From Buddleja alternifolia (Eukaryota; Streptophyta; Magnoliopsida; Lamiales; Scrophulariaceae), in contig CM033401.1 in the NCBI GenBank assembly GCA_019426215.1, positions 22,449,134 to 22,513,133 of the forward strand: a DNA stretch of 64,000 nt, in the 5' to 3' direction. Shown here in pieces: positions 47,160 to 59,275 of the stretch; the first letter of the stretch is position 1, and each line of letters opens with the position of its first letter. Position numbers and translations under genes: made by a program. The notes beneath the pieces were generated by a model. It had not been told where the DNA came from. It searched no databases and worked only from the letters and a program-made list of their open reading frames with translations.

Positions 47160-47551
47160 ATCTTACTGTATAATTGGTTATAAGATACTGTATAATGTGT
47201 TATAATATACTGTATAATGTGTTATAACATACTGTATAATAGCTTATAAGATACTGTATAATGGTTTATAAGATTGTAACTGAACAATGTATAAACACAC
47301 ATTGTATAATGTGTTATAATATACTGTATAATATTTTATAACATACTGTATAATGACTTATAAGATACTGTATAATAGTTTATAATATTGTAACTGAATA
47401 ATGCATAAACACACATTGTATGATGTGTTATAATAGATTGTATAATGTTTTATAACATATTGTATAATGACTTATAAGATACTGTACAATGGTTTATAAG
47501 ATTGTAACTGAACAATGTATAAACACACACTGTATAATGTGTTATAATATA
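47160..47551 (+). repeat. AT-rich minisatellite, about 22-base unit
   Basis: The unit is of the type TATAATGTGTTATAACATACTG with variants. Every fifth unit or so is replaced by a GTAACTGAACAATGTATAAAC segment, giving a higher-order period near 115 bases. A second array is at 48230-48680 in unit 2. Confidence 0.85.
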
Positions 47552-47596
47552 CAGTCCAAAAAGGAATCAAAAAATATATGGGGAAATTGATTCCAA

Positions 47597-47976
47597 TTGG
47601 ATCAAGGGTATAATAGTCAAATGATGTCATTTTTCAAAACCCACAAACCCACGTCTCAGAAACTTTTCATCGTCTTCTTTCTCGGATGCAAGACTCCCAC
47701 TTCTTCTCTTCTCCACACCTTCGAAACAGAGCAAAACATTCAGTTGGAGGAGATCTCGAAGCAGCAGTCACCACAAGAAATGCCACCGGAGCTGTTCGCC
47801 GTGCTTCAAAACGTGAAGAAAGCTATGGTGTCGTTTCAAACCACGAGCAGAGGAGAGATGCAGCGCAGTTGATTGAGTTGGATAGGATTTTTCAGGTGTT
47901 TGATGGTCTTGTTCAGAAGGCTTCTGCGTTGGTGAAACATCCTGATTGTGGTGGTGGTGGTGAAATTGGAATATAA
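47597..47976 (+). pseudogene. captured PIRL-like fragment, copy 2 (frameshifted)
   Basis: Tandem copy of 46551-46931 at a distance of 1046 bases. One base is missing in the stretch TTTCAAACCACGAGCAG (near 47840), so the first frame ends at 47872 and the rest continues in the frame open at 47686-47976. Confidence 0.6.
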
Positions 47977-50084
47977 CTGAATGTTATATCACAGTTAAGA
48001 TACAGTAACTTGTATATCATTATACAGTCAATATAGCTATGATATACACTTATACAGTATGTTAATATATAACATACAGTAAATATTGAAACATGTTAAA
48101 ATATTATTGAAACATGTTAAAGAGCACATTCTATATCTCTATACACTACATACAACCTCATTATACAACATGTGTAATTAAATGATACAGTGTGTTAACA
48201 TATAACATGCAATTATTAATGAGACATCTTATTGTATAATTGGTTATAAGATACTGTATAATGTGTCATAATATACTGTATAATGTGTTATAACATACTG
48301 TATAATAGCTTATAAGATATTGTATAATGGTTTATAAGATTGTAACTGAACAATGTATAAACACACACTGTATAATGTGTTATAATATACTGTATAATAT
48401 TTTATAACATACTGTATAATGACTTATAAGATACTATATAATAGTTTATAAGATTGTAACTGAACAATGCATAAACACACATTGTATGATGTGTTATAAT
48501 AGACTGTATAATGTTTTATAACATATTGTATAATGACTTATAAGATACTGTATAATGGTTTATAAGATTGTAACTGAACAATGTATAAACACACATTGTA
48601 TAATGTGTTATAATATACTGTATAATGTTTTATAACATACTGTATAATGACTTATAAGATACTGTATAATGGTTTGAAATCACTAATTGTATGTCACTAA
48701 TTACACACTGTATATCACTGTTGTATTTACTGTATAATGGTTTATATCACCTTGTGTGACGTTTGGAAACCCTAATTTTGTTTTCATTGGATTATTACGG
48801 AAAAACCCGAAAAAGTATTAAAAAGCGTACCATAATTCAGTGGCAGAGAAAAGGGAGAGAGTTGTGTACATACATACATACATACTCTCTCTCTTCCTAT
48901 CTGCTAAATCTCGATTTTCATCTGTTATGATTTCTTGATTCTCTTTGCTTTTATCTACTTTAATTCGAATTTTTTTATAGTCAATCTGTGAGTTGTTTTG
49001 GAAATGGGGGAGCAGATGGGGAGTAATGACCGGTGGAACTAGGAGGTGACGTTTGTTTGCTAAAATGCCCCTGCCATCATTAAAAACAATTATATAATCT
49101 GAAAAATGGGTTAAATCCAGACCTTTGGATCAAATGATATCAATGGTGTATGTTGGGTCTTATATCTTACCTAATGTATAGGGATGTATTTGATCCATAT
49201 CCTATATATATATAGGGTCAAGATCTAATACATACCCTATCTAAGATAAGATATAAGACCCATTATACACCATTGGATCAATTAAATCCAACAGTCCAAA
49301 AATAATCCAGAAACATGCGGCAAAATGGGTTCTAATTCGCTCAAGGGGTATAATTGTCAATTTTTTCATTACACAACATCATCCTCCCAAAAATAACGGC
49401 ATAAAATCTTCCCTGAAATCTCTCCATTTGAAACTGCGAAAATCTCACCTACAATCTCTCGATTTGTTACCAAAATTGACTCAAAGAAGTTATAGAATCC
49501 TATTAAACCTATAATTCCATCGATTATCACCACAAAAAAATTCTGAAACTTTAAAAAATTTCTGGAAATCAAGATTTCAAACCCTTTGAAAATAGTGATT
49601 TTTTCAATAGTGATTTGAACACATTATACATCATATTATATTACATTATACATCGTATTATATTACTTTATACAGTTCATACAATAGAGATATACAACAT
49701 GTGATTGTGCGCCTTCCAACAGTCAGTTGAATATATTATACAACATTTTGTATTACATTATACAGTATATTATAACTCATTATACACTATCATATAAGCC
49801 ATTATACAGTGAATATAATAGCTAATTAATCCATTATATAATAGTTAATAATCAAATATACAGTAAATATAAACAAGGTAAAGTACGAAAATAATGGAAA
49901 TAAATAAAAATAAAAATAAAAATCCGACTGAAAACGTAAAAACGCGAAAAAACCTATTAAAACGATGGAATTTGGGCCCGAGAGGGTGGTGCTCAGCATA
50001 CTTATGATAAGTATCCTGAGTTGCTTTTAAAACGACGTTTCCTACGAGATTGAAGTAGAGTTTGGGACCAAATTCCAAAAACAG

Positions 50085-50250
50085 TTTTTGCTATACCATT
50101 CTATAAAGTTGTGTATAAAATTCACAGTGTATAATGGTTTATATTGTAGTGTATAATAATGAATCTAATCTATAATCTGTTATACCATTTTATATAGTTG
50201 TGTATAAAATTCACAGTGTATAATGGTTTGTATTGTAGTGTATTCCTACC
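50085..50250 (+). repeat. direct duplication of ~70 bases in T2
   Basis: A block starting TATACCATT and containing AAATTCACAGTGTATAATGG occurs at about 50091-50155 and again at about 50180-50245. Confidence 0.75.
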
Positions 50251-50594
50251 AAAGCTTCCACTTTCTTTTTCTTCTATTCTCTGTCTTTATAACTGGATGA
50301 TAAACCGCGGAACCAAATATGAATCCGAATTGACGATTATGATTAAAAACGATCTTGATGATTAATTGATTTGATGATGAATTAATTTGGGAAAAAGACT
50401 CGTATCAATGGATAACTTATCGCGCGATATGATGAGTTAATAATGATACTGTATAATATCATTATATGTACTGTATATTAATGTATAATACACTGTATAA
50501 TATCATATAAGATGATGTATAATCTATTCAATTTACTGCTGGAACTCATAAATCGATGCGATGATGATTAACAATTCCTGAAACTATCTCAGCC

Positions 50595-50770
50595 ATAAAA
50601 CATGAATTGAATGGGAAAAAAACAATATCTCATATCAATTTTGCTGGAAAACAACCGACTTGATGATGAATTGAACGGGTAAAACGATATTTCGAATCAA
50701 TTTTTTTGGAAAACAACCGATTTGATGATGAATGGAATGGGTAAAAAAATATCTCTTATCAATTTTGCTG
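50595..50770 (+). repeat. three imperfect ~65-base repeats in T2
   Basis: Units contain GAATGGGAAAAA, ATATCTCATATCAATTTTGC and GGAAAACAACCGA-TTGATGATGAA. Confidence 0.7.
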
Positions 50771-51011
50771 ATATATGTGATTATGGAAAGAATATAATGA
50801 AATCAGTTATAGCGCGTGAAACTGGGGATTTGATTTGATACTGTGTATTAAATTGAATCTGTTAGTTATAATTTAATGACTAAAATGCCCTTTACATAAT
50901 TAAAACAAATTATTAAATCAGTTAAATGTAGACCTTGGGATCAGATTGAATCAAAGGGCTAGATTGGGTCTTATATCTTACTTAATGACAAGGGATGTAT
51001 TTGATCCATAT

Positions 51012-51013
<2 letters not shown>

Positions 51014-51050
<37 letters not shown>

Positions 51051-51155
51051 TAGGATTATATATATTATCTATATCTATATATATATATATAGATATAGAT
51101 AGATTATATATATATATAGATATAGATAGATAATATATATAATCCTAATTATAAT
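51014..51155. repeat. TA microsatellite and AT palindrome
   Basis: After (TA)n, TTATAATTAGGATTATATA at 51045 is answered by its inverted copy ending AATCCTAATTATAA at 51152, enclosing ATCTATATCTATAT/ATATAGATATAGAT inverted words. Could extrude as a cruciform. Confidence 0.7.
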
Positions 51156-51159
51156 AGAA

Positions 51160-52738
51160 TTAATAAACTTAGTATAAATCTCTAAGATTTATTTTCTAGT
51201 TTATCTCCATCTATTACGGTAGGATTCTTATCCTAGTCAAAGTACGATAAGGAAAGAGCTCCAATTAAAACTCTTTCTTCCTTATCCAACTTTGACTTCC
51301 TTGATCATACAAATCAAGACTTCGAAGGAAATTTCCTCTTCCCTTCTACACGCCACTTGCACATTTTTAAGACTTGGAGGACAAGAAAATTATCATACTT
51401 AATTTGTTTCTTGTGATTATTCCAATTAATTATTTTTCCAATTAAAGTCCAACTTTATTTAATTTAACCCATTAACTTATTTTATTTATTTAATTAAGCC
51501 TAGCCCAATTAAATAAAATACTTAGACTCATCAAAGTCCATTAATTAAGTAATCCACCATGATTAATTAAAAAGTCCAATGAATTAATCTCTAGATTGAT
51601 CACCAAATTAAGCAGAGGTTTTACTCCGAGTATTGTGCATGACCCCTTAGGATCATTTATGCGCTAGTAGTAAGTACACTTTTCTAAAGTGTCAGTGTAC
51701 TTTTCTAAATTGGAAAATACTAGATTAAATCACTCTAGATTTAATCAGGCCTTTAATTAATCGTCATACTAATTCAAGGTAATTAGAAATCATGGTTACT
51801 GTCTAACAACGGACCATGAAGACCTAAACATAAATAACGTATTAAAATACAATTTTTCATAATCATGATCCTCGTGTAAGTAAGATGATCAAATCTTCCG
51901 AATCAAGTCTAGGTAATGGTCAAGTCAAAACCGTAATAACTTAATTTTTATATTTTTCATTTTCATGTGATGCCAATTTACTTATCTAAATGAGAAAACG
52001 CTACGCCTCCCTAGATATTATAACTTTGGTCAAAGATTTCTTAAGTCGACTAACTATGTAAACATAGAAGATGTCAAATTTTTTAGATCAGAGATGGATC
52101 CCATCTTGGTGCCGGTGCCTCATGTAAATTTGCACATAATCAGACCATGCCCAAAAAATCCCATATATGATTCACAGTGGATTCATGAAATAGATCAAAG
52201 CAAGGTGGACTATGCGCAAGGTAACCTATGGAACCTCAGGTTCATTAGGATTACACATACACCTACGCGACTATTGAAAGTTCCAGATTCGACTAGGATT
52301 CCAATTAATGAACTTCCTTGGGGCAGTTCAATTTCTCTATTTTCCAAATGGAAACCCTCATACACATATAGGCTTTCACCGTACAAATGCCTATAGAATG
52401 AGGCACGTCCTCTAAGGACATATGTGTACAAAGAAGTCTCTCAGGACCATCAATATCCCACATCTTGACGGTCTCATTCACGACTTCGAATTAAGTTAAG
52501 GACCACGACCTTGGAGGAATATCCCATCATCACCCATACCCGATCAATGCAATGATGCCCCACAGCCACGGTGTGGTCCAATGGACTTTATTCTAAGTAG
52601 TTAATAAACATTTAAGAATAAAAAATGCCAAATAAAAGGTTTGACTTTATTTATTCAATAAGATCATTTACATAGAGTATAAACTATTACAGAGAATGGC
52701 GCCCAAATAATTGGCGCACCTGACACCTACTCTAACAA
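51160..52738 (-). repeat. copia LTR B (solo or truncated), relative of LTR A
   Basis: Shares with LTR A the block ACCCCTTAGG-TC followed by GCTAGTAGTAAGTACAC (51645-51690), the CTACGCCTC stretch (52003) and the end GGCGCCCAAATAATTGGCGCACC...CTCTAACA (52699-52738). The right flank is not a polypurine tract. The left end could not be fixed; no internal region follows on either side. Confidence 0.65.
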
Positions 52739-53150
52739 TTTTCACATGTGCCACAAATGTGGGCTGCCACCAGTTTGAGCAAGATAGGGGAACCAATGTA
52801 CATCGACTAGATGACTGCAAAGAAACTCAAATTAGAATATGCATGGATTTTAATAAAAGTAGTGGATGTGGGAAGAGTCTCCTAGTGGAGATTCCAATCA
52901 AGAATAAATTTAATGGAACATTGATTATGCAAATAGTAAGGTACGAGTTGATACCTATGTTTTGTAAAAGATGTCATACATGGGGGTACAGAGAAACCGG
53001 ATGCCCTAAGCCTGTTTAGCAAGAATGGCAGGTGAAGAAGTCAAGTGAACCTAATGTAGCAGACCAAGTTAACGAGGCTACTGGTAATAGTACTCAATCA
53101 ACTAAGGTGGACATAGGAAAGAGGTGCGCAATGCAGTTGTCAACCCTGTA
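52739..53150 (+). pseudogene. LINE ORF1-like relic (zinc-knuckle region)
   Basis: A frame to 53019 reads RICMDFNKSSGCGKSLLVEI, then VRYELIPMFCKRCHTWGYRE, the pattern of DUF4283/zf-CCHC_4 ORF1 proteins of plant L1-type elements. The knuckle CKRCHTWGYRETGC has Tyr at the His position. Stop at 53017-53019, with readable sequence to about 53150. Cut on the left by LTR B. Confidence 0.6.
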
Positions 53151-53159
53151 GCTCTGTAT

Positions 53160-53465
53160 GCACAACTACTAATACCAAGCAAAGCCCTAACACAAAGGAT
53201 AAGGGAAAAACATGTCTATAGGACTAGCAAGCGGTTAGAGGCTCAAAACAGAAAAAGGGGAGCATTTGGGTTGAAAAAACTTCAAGTATAGAGGTACAAC
53301 ATGCTTTCGCTAACTTATTTAAAGTGTTGATTTTTGTCAACTGGTATGTGGAAAGCTCTTCTACTAGGATGTGAAATGACATAATCAAAGTGGTCACCAA
53401 TTGTCCATATCTATCTATCTATCAAAAATAGGTTTCACTATTTTCAAGTAAAAGTATTTACTTTC
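53160..53465. other. no gene recognised
   Basis: Between the ORF1 relic and the poly-T tract. Contains CTAT repeats at 53409-53422; nothing codes convincingly. Confidence 0.5.
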
Positions 53466-53802
53466 ATTTTTTATTTTATTTTTTTTATTTTTTATTTTTG
53501 GAAAGTTCAATTTCATTAAAAAAAAGGATAAATACAAAAAATAAGAGGACTCTTATACGAGCCAAGCAAATGGAGAAACTACCAAAAAAATCTACCTGTT
53601 TAGTCTAGTCAACAAAAATAACAGGCCAAAACTACTAAAATCAATCTGCCCAAGACGCCAAACCAATTAGTCCTATATAGCATAAGCACAATAGGTATAT
53701 ATTGACTTGCAATTGCCTTCAAATGAGGCCTCTTTGAACTTCAACTTATCAATCAGCCCACCAATTATACGTGACACATGTACAAAGCATTTATCTACGG
53801 GG

Positions 53803-54512
53803 TCATTTAACCACATTATCAAGAATGGGATCTCGAATAGGGCCTTTCGGAGAAGCTTTATCAAACTCAAGAATATCCTCAACAAGACTTGCGAAAGTAT
53901 TAGACAAAGGTATTGACTCATCATCCATTTTCCTATTATCGTCCTTTGCATATTTAGGATGGTTCAAAGAATCCTTAATGGTATTTGTTTCAAAACATTG
54001 TGAATTAACCCGTAAGCAACTATTAATTTTCCATTCCTTCTCACCAGTAATCTTCGTAGCTAGGGTAGTTGGTGCATCCGTTCGCTTTGGCAAATAAATT
54101 TTTAAAGGGGTTTTTTCCACTTCATTGATCGTCGGGCATCTTTGCAGCACATGACCAAAGGATTTGCATTCCTTACATATCGATAGTTTCCATTCATATT
54201 CAATATCAATCTTACAAGTACCGTTATAATCACCATTAACGGAATGTAACAAAATGTAAATATGATTCGAAAATTCAGCATCTACATTCATGTTAACACA
54301 TACCCGACCATAGTCAATCCTTTCCATGGTTAAAGTAAAGGCATCTGGGTATAGAGGTCTACCCACTGCATTTGCAAACGTACTCAAACCATCCAATGTC
54401 CAATATTCAGCTGGAAGATGATGTAATTTAACCCAAATAGGAACGTCCTTGTGTACCTTCTTCTCAAGGGTCATCCCTTCTCTCCATTTTTCCAAGAAAA
54501 GGGGTTGGCCAT
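53803..54512 (-). pseudogene. DUF4283/zinc-knuckle ORF1, C-terminal part
   Basis: Continues exactly across the C insertion: removing the element and one CAAAC copy leaves the frame open. Motifs: PLFLEKWREGMTLEK, VPIWVKLHHLPAEYW, YGRVCVNMNVDAE, then a CX2CX4HX4C knuckle (CKECKSFGHVLQRC) and a polar tail. A long frame in this part suggests a fairly young copy or recent loss of function by insertion. Confidence 0.8.
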
Positions 54513-54517
54513 CAAAC

Positions 54518-55441
54518 TGCTGGGATCGACGGTACAACCCCCAGGGACGCCGACACAGCGGAAGGTATAAAATTAAAAATTAAAGCGGCATACCCAAAAT
54601 TAGGGCTAGGTACACATGGTACCATCGAATTCAAAACTATCCTAGAGATAAGTTTACTAGTGTTTACCTCTTGAAGACCAAAAAACAGCAACATCTTTTT
54701 AAGCAACTCCCTGCTACACCTCTCCGGATAGATTTGCTTTAGCGCCCCAAGTGTTGCGCCTCTAAGTTTATCCACACCTTAGCTCGTACCCTTAATTATC
54801 TCCACCAGTACTAGGAAGGAGAAAATGAAAGTTTTGGCTTTATGAGAAATGGGATGGGTTGGAATATTTTTATGTGTTCTTCATATTCAACACATGAGTT
54901 GAGAATATTTATTAAAGAGGTGGAAGAGAAAAGATGGAGAGAATAATCCACAAACTAAATTGTATATGATGAATAATGAAAAATTAACTTGATTAACTTC
55001 TAAATAAAATATCAATACATATAAATATATATATAGGGTGAGAGTCCACAAAAATATGAAAACTCACACACACATAAATACACGCCTAAATAAGCGTGTA
55101 TATATATTCCATATATATATTATACTTAGTATCTTCCATCTTATTTCTCTTTTTTAATTAATTGGATACTTTCCAACTAATAAGATATTTCCATATATTT
55201 GATATCCTATCAAATATACCATATCTTATCAAATAAGATTTTTCCATATCTACAATATTTATCCTAATAAATTTATAAGATCTTTTCATATCAATTAGTT
55301 ACCTAATTAATTAGAATAGATCCTACTAAATATATTATAGGATAGATATATTAAATATATATATGTATATATATATACATACATAGACTTGGTGAACAAG
55401 ATAAAATTCTCCACCAAATCTATACACACATACACACGCAC

Positions 55442-55477
<36 letters not shown>

Positions 55478-56677
55478 TTTCTTCTTTCACATATTAATTA
55501 ATTAGTCTTTCCCAATTTAATAATCTAATATTAAATTATAAAACTATTATTAATTAAGACCGCTTAATTAATTTATTCCTTTTCCCGATTAATTAATTCC
55601 AATTAATTAATCTCTCCATTAATTCACAAAGAATTAACTAGCCAATAGGTACTATACTAAGTATTGTGTGTGATCTCTTAGGCTCATTAACAAGCTAGCA
55701 ATAAGTCCCACCATAGGCTAGATTAATTATTCATAATAATTAACTAGGCCTTAGATTAATTTTACCAATTAACCCAATGCACCTATTAGTCGTGGTTCGA
55801 TGTCTAGCAATGTCGCCACGACTTCCTAGATGTTAACGATGAAAATGCAAACCTATCCAGATTTTGATCTTTGTGTGAGTCGAATCCCTTCATCTTTTTC
55901 CCATCTAAGACCTAGGGTTTGGCGACAGTCGAAACCCTAATAGCCTTGGAAACTATGACTCTGTTGGTACAACAAATAATCCGATCTTCTAAGCAGTGAT
56001 CACCAATTCCTCTTATAAGACAATGCTCTGGCCAAAGACTTTTCGATCATTCGGTTTCACTCAACAGCATAGGAAATACTAGGTACTCATGACTTTGGAT
56101 GAATCCCCACTGATTGTCAATTGTTCTGCTGTACTACCAGACTATACCCAACATACATGCCTTATGACTCTCCGGGAGTGCATGTGCATATGAAAGCAAA
56201 GTGGGTAATACCTTTTTCAATGACATCTTAGGTCTAAGGATTATCTCACACTATGAAACCGAAGGACTTCAAGTTCGACAATACCAACGAAGAATCCTTG
56301 CGGGGCCGTTCAATTCCATAATCAAAGTATAAATCTGCATACATGTATTGCCATACAAGCCATCGACAATGGAACACATCGACCTCTTGGAAGAGTTTAC
56401 ATGCATGAACAAGTCTAGGCGAGGCCAATGATATCCCACATCTCACAGCCTCTATGACTTGGAATGTGTTTTAGAATTACGGTCTTTGAGAGTATTCCAG
56501 AGGTATCCCGATCGCTCCCCTAACCATATGTAATCCATGGGATCTTTATCTATACTCCTTGAGTAGTCGATGATAAAGAAGCATTCCGTAATAGGTTTGA
56601 TATAATCTAAATGATAAGACTGACACAGTGTTAATGTTCAAGCCAACAGATGGCTCGCTGGGCACATAACACTTTCA
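54518..56677 (-). repeat. element C 3' LTR (C1)
   Basis: TGCTGGGATCG (TGTTGGG in the partner) to ATAACACTTTCA. Contains TA microsatellites at 55022-55036 and 55440-55475. Confidence 0.9.
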
Positions 56678-56690
56678 ATCTCCCACTTGC
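56678..56690 (-). promoter_or_regulatory. element C polypurine tract
   Basis: The minus strand reads GGCAAGTGGGAGAT before TGAAAGTGTTATG, the LTR start. Confidence 0.85.
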
Positions 56691-58417
56691 CCAAGAGCCT
56701 ATTGTTTCCACGCAGATCGATCGTCCAGATGACCTATTGATCACAACTACTACTTAAGGGTTTTGGTGAAAGGGGTTTTCCATGTTTTCGCCGAGTTGAC
56801 TTGTTCCATTCAAATGTCGACTCGCATCAAATAATCTCTCAGATTATTCACTTTGCCACTAGGTATGTCTACATAGTACGTGAGACCTCTTCTCCTTTTA
56901 AAAGCTTACACGCTTATCGATAATCACAGTACTTATGTACTTGATATTCGATTGGTAGAACCTCATAGGTTCTTTTATCTAACTACCTTTTAACACCGCA
57001 TTCTCGTGCGTGACTTAAATGGTAGAGTCAGCCTCTGTCTCTTCTTAAGAGACGTCCGCAGCCTTGACTTCCCCATTTGGCATAAAACAAATCATCGATC
57101 ATCACTTAAGTTCATATCTTAAGATTAGCGCTTCTAGTTCCAAATTCCCATGTTGTTTTCCAATGAACAACATCAATCCAATCCATTTGATCAAATAGGA
57201 GTTCTACTCTATACATAAGATGTATTAGTCAACAATCAATTTTAACTCATAGAATTGCATCTTCCTTTCGGTTATGCTTTACAGGAAGAATTATCTTTTA
57301 ATTCCTCCATGTTGAGCTCAGTCAACATAATATCTATGCGTTAAGACAGAAAAGGATTATGGCAACCTAATGGCCCGCACATATTGCTACTCGTGGAATT
57401 GGGGCACTTTTCCTTTTCAAGTCCACGTTGAAAATTGAGATGATGATCACATGTACGCTACTCATGTAACGTTATCAACATATGATACTAACAAGCTAGT
57501 TGTTTACCTATGAACCTTTAGAGCTAATGTTCAGAAAAGATTCAATCAGTAGATTGATCTTTGAAGCACTTGCGTTGTAGGCTGGCTTCCACTATTTGTC
57601 AAGATTTCTTGACTTTTGTCATACTCCCCGTTAGAATTTTCGTCTCGAAGGGTATGAAACTTGTGTTCATAGGTTTACAAGTTTACTAATCTATTTATTT
57701 TAGCTGCCTGTGGTATTTATGTTTGTCGAGTCCCTAGTTTTCATTGATATCCTCATTATTTCATAGAAGAACTCCTTCATCTTGAAAGTAGGATATTATG
57801 AAATGATCCCTTTCGTTCCACGGTGTAATGAACACGAGGATACTCGTAAACTCGAGACAAGAGGATCTATTATCCTCAATTGCTCCCACTGTTTACTTGA
57901 CACAAGCAATACCTCTCACATCTTTGATGTGTGTGGTTTCCTTGTCACATCTAATGCGACCATTTCAGGGTTACACTCATTACTCTATGTCTAATAGATT
58001 AATATGTTACCCTAGGTTCTTACCTTGGCAACTAGATCAATGTATACATTTGTGGTGCCATATGAGTCAAATGTTGTAAAGATAGCATGTCATAAGAATT
58101 AATTATAGAACCATAAATAACAAAACGCATTTTAATAAAAACTTGAATCTCCACCGATAAACCAAGGTGGAGTAAAACATGGTTCATAAGATTAATTAAA
58201 AAACATGATAAAACATTCCTCAAAACATTGCCTCATAATTTAAAAAATGACAAATAAATGATTTCTTGTCCTTCAGCCTCAACCGCGAAAAACACCTCCT
58301 TAGCATCTTCAGAACTATGAGCTCATTTCTTTGTTCCTTGCTTCTTCCCACCATCAGCAATCTATTGGATAAGTGAGTACCTTAACAGTGTCATAACATT
58401 TTAAGAAGCAAAGTTAA
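56691..58417 (-). other. element C internal region without recognised pol
   Basis: 1.7 kb where a copia pol should be. No protease DTG/DSG context, integrase HHCC or DDE, or YVDD was found by eye in any minus frame; the 57782-58079 plus frames look like chance. Confidence 0.6.
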
Positions 58418-59275
58418 CTAACAAGTTAACTTTACAACAAATGTACCTTTAGTGCGCTCACGAAGAGGCTCATGGCCTTGATCTTTCCAGTGTCCCTTCT
58501 TCTTGCAGTTAAAGCATTTCCCACTTTTCCCTTTGAATTTCTTAATACCGTCCTTTGCTTGCAATTCGTTGCCCTTCTTCTTCTTCTTTTTCTTCTTCTT
58601 CTTCTTCTTTCCCTTTCTGCATTTCTTGTTACCAAAAGCGGGAGATAAAGAAGTGTCAGCAAGCAGCACAGGCTTAGCTTTCTTGATCGTTGCCTCAGCA
58701 GTGCGCAACATGTCCAATAACTCAAGAAGAGTGGCAACCAATTGGTTCATGTTCAAAGTCACTACGAACTAATTGTAGGCCGGAGAGAGTGACTGAAGTA
58801 CTAAATCAATAGCCAAGTCAGGATTTATCGACACTTCCATGTCATTGAGTTTGTTCACCAAGGCAATCATTCTCAACACATGGTCGGTGACCGATGTTCC
58901 TTCAGTTATGCGAGCTCTGAATAACTCGCGAGAAATAGCAAACCTCTCACGGTGTGTCTTAACGCCTTACAGCTCTTCCAGCGCAATAACTATTTATGAT
59001 GCGTGTTCCACAGTCTCAGACTACCTTTGTAACTCATTAATCATGGAGGCAAGAATGAGGCAACGCATATAGATATCATCCCAGTGCCATTTCTCATGAG
59101 CATCACGAGCAGCCCTTGGAGCACTTGCCTCAGAAGTAGGCTCAATAGGCTAAGTTAAGACATAGTCAAGACTTTCAGATTGCAGCACAATCTTAAGGTT
59201 GCAATACCAGTCAAGGAAGTTCGGGCCATTTAGCTTATTAGTTTCAAGGATTACCGAGAGTGGAGTTTTAGCCAT
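58418..59275 (-). pseudogene. element C gag (decayed)
   Basis: Starts at ATG 59275 (MAKTPLSVILETNKLNGPNF), runs through HEKWHWDDIYMRCLILASM, VTDHVLRMIALVNKLNDMEV, LAIDLVLQSLSPAYN and LNMNQLVATLLELLDMLR, with about six in-frame stops before 58762. The C-terminus has a run of lysines from an AAG microsatellite (58573-58611) and a knuckle CFNCKKKGHWKDQG whose last Cys is Gly. Homologous to copia A gag. Confidence 0.85.

Larger units (their letters stand above)
46506..48680 (+). repeat. tandem duplication of a 1046-base module (gene fragment plus minisatellite)
   Basis: Unit 1 runs 46506-47551 and unit 2 starts at 47552 with the same CAGTCCAAAAAGGAATC. Unit 2 is longer because its minisatellite has more repeats and an extra short repeat near 48090. 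Confidence 0.85.
46429..49202. mobile_element. T1: TIR element in a TA microsatellite carrying captured gene sequence
   Basis: Left end GGGTCAAGATCTAATACATA and right end complement GGATATGGATCAAATACATC pair imperfectly over about 70 bases. Both sides are (TA)n, which hides the target duplication. Inside are two tandem copies of a gene fragment plus minisatellite, and at about 48840-49050 a stretch like a 5' UTR (GA/CT-rich, then ATGGGGGAGCAGATGGG). No transposase. Structure suggests a Pack-type element, perhaps Mutator superfamily. Confidence 0.7.
49215..51013. mobile_element. T2: second TIR element, adjacent to T1
   Basis: Same ends as T1 (GGGTCAAGATCTAATACATA at 49215; complement ending CCATATCC at 51013) with only about 12 bases of TA between the two elements. 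Interior cargo differs from T1 but also contains CTGTATAAT words. Minus-strand frames at 49369-49572 and 49845-50078 are not recognised; the second (LYFNLVGNVVLKATQDTYHK) could be a captured exon. Confidence 0.65.

Noticed and set aside
47160..48680. Regular short repeats resembling a CRISPR array
   Set aside because: Units are AT-rich, variable and contiguous with no unique spacers; a plant minisatellite explains them.
49369..49572. 67-codon minus ORF in T2
   Set aside because: AT-rich, no recognisable pattern; kept only as unassigned cargo.
57782..58079. Plus-strand ORFs inside element C
   Set aside because: Antisense to the element, no motif, and no counterpart in copia A.
58503..58772. 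Plus-strand ORF with a phenylalanine run
   Set aside because: Shadow of the lysine-rich gag of element C on the other strand.
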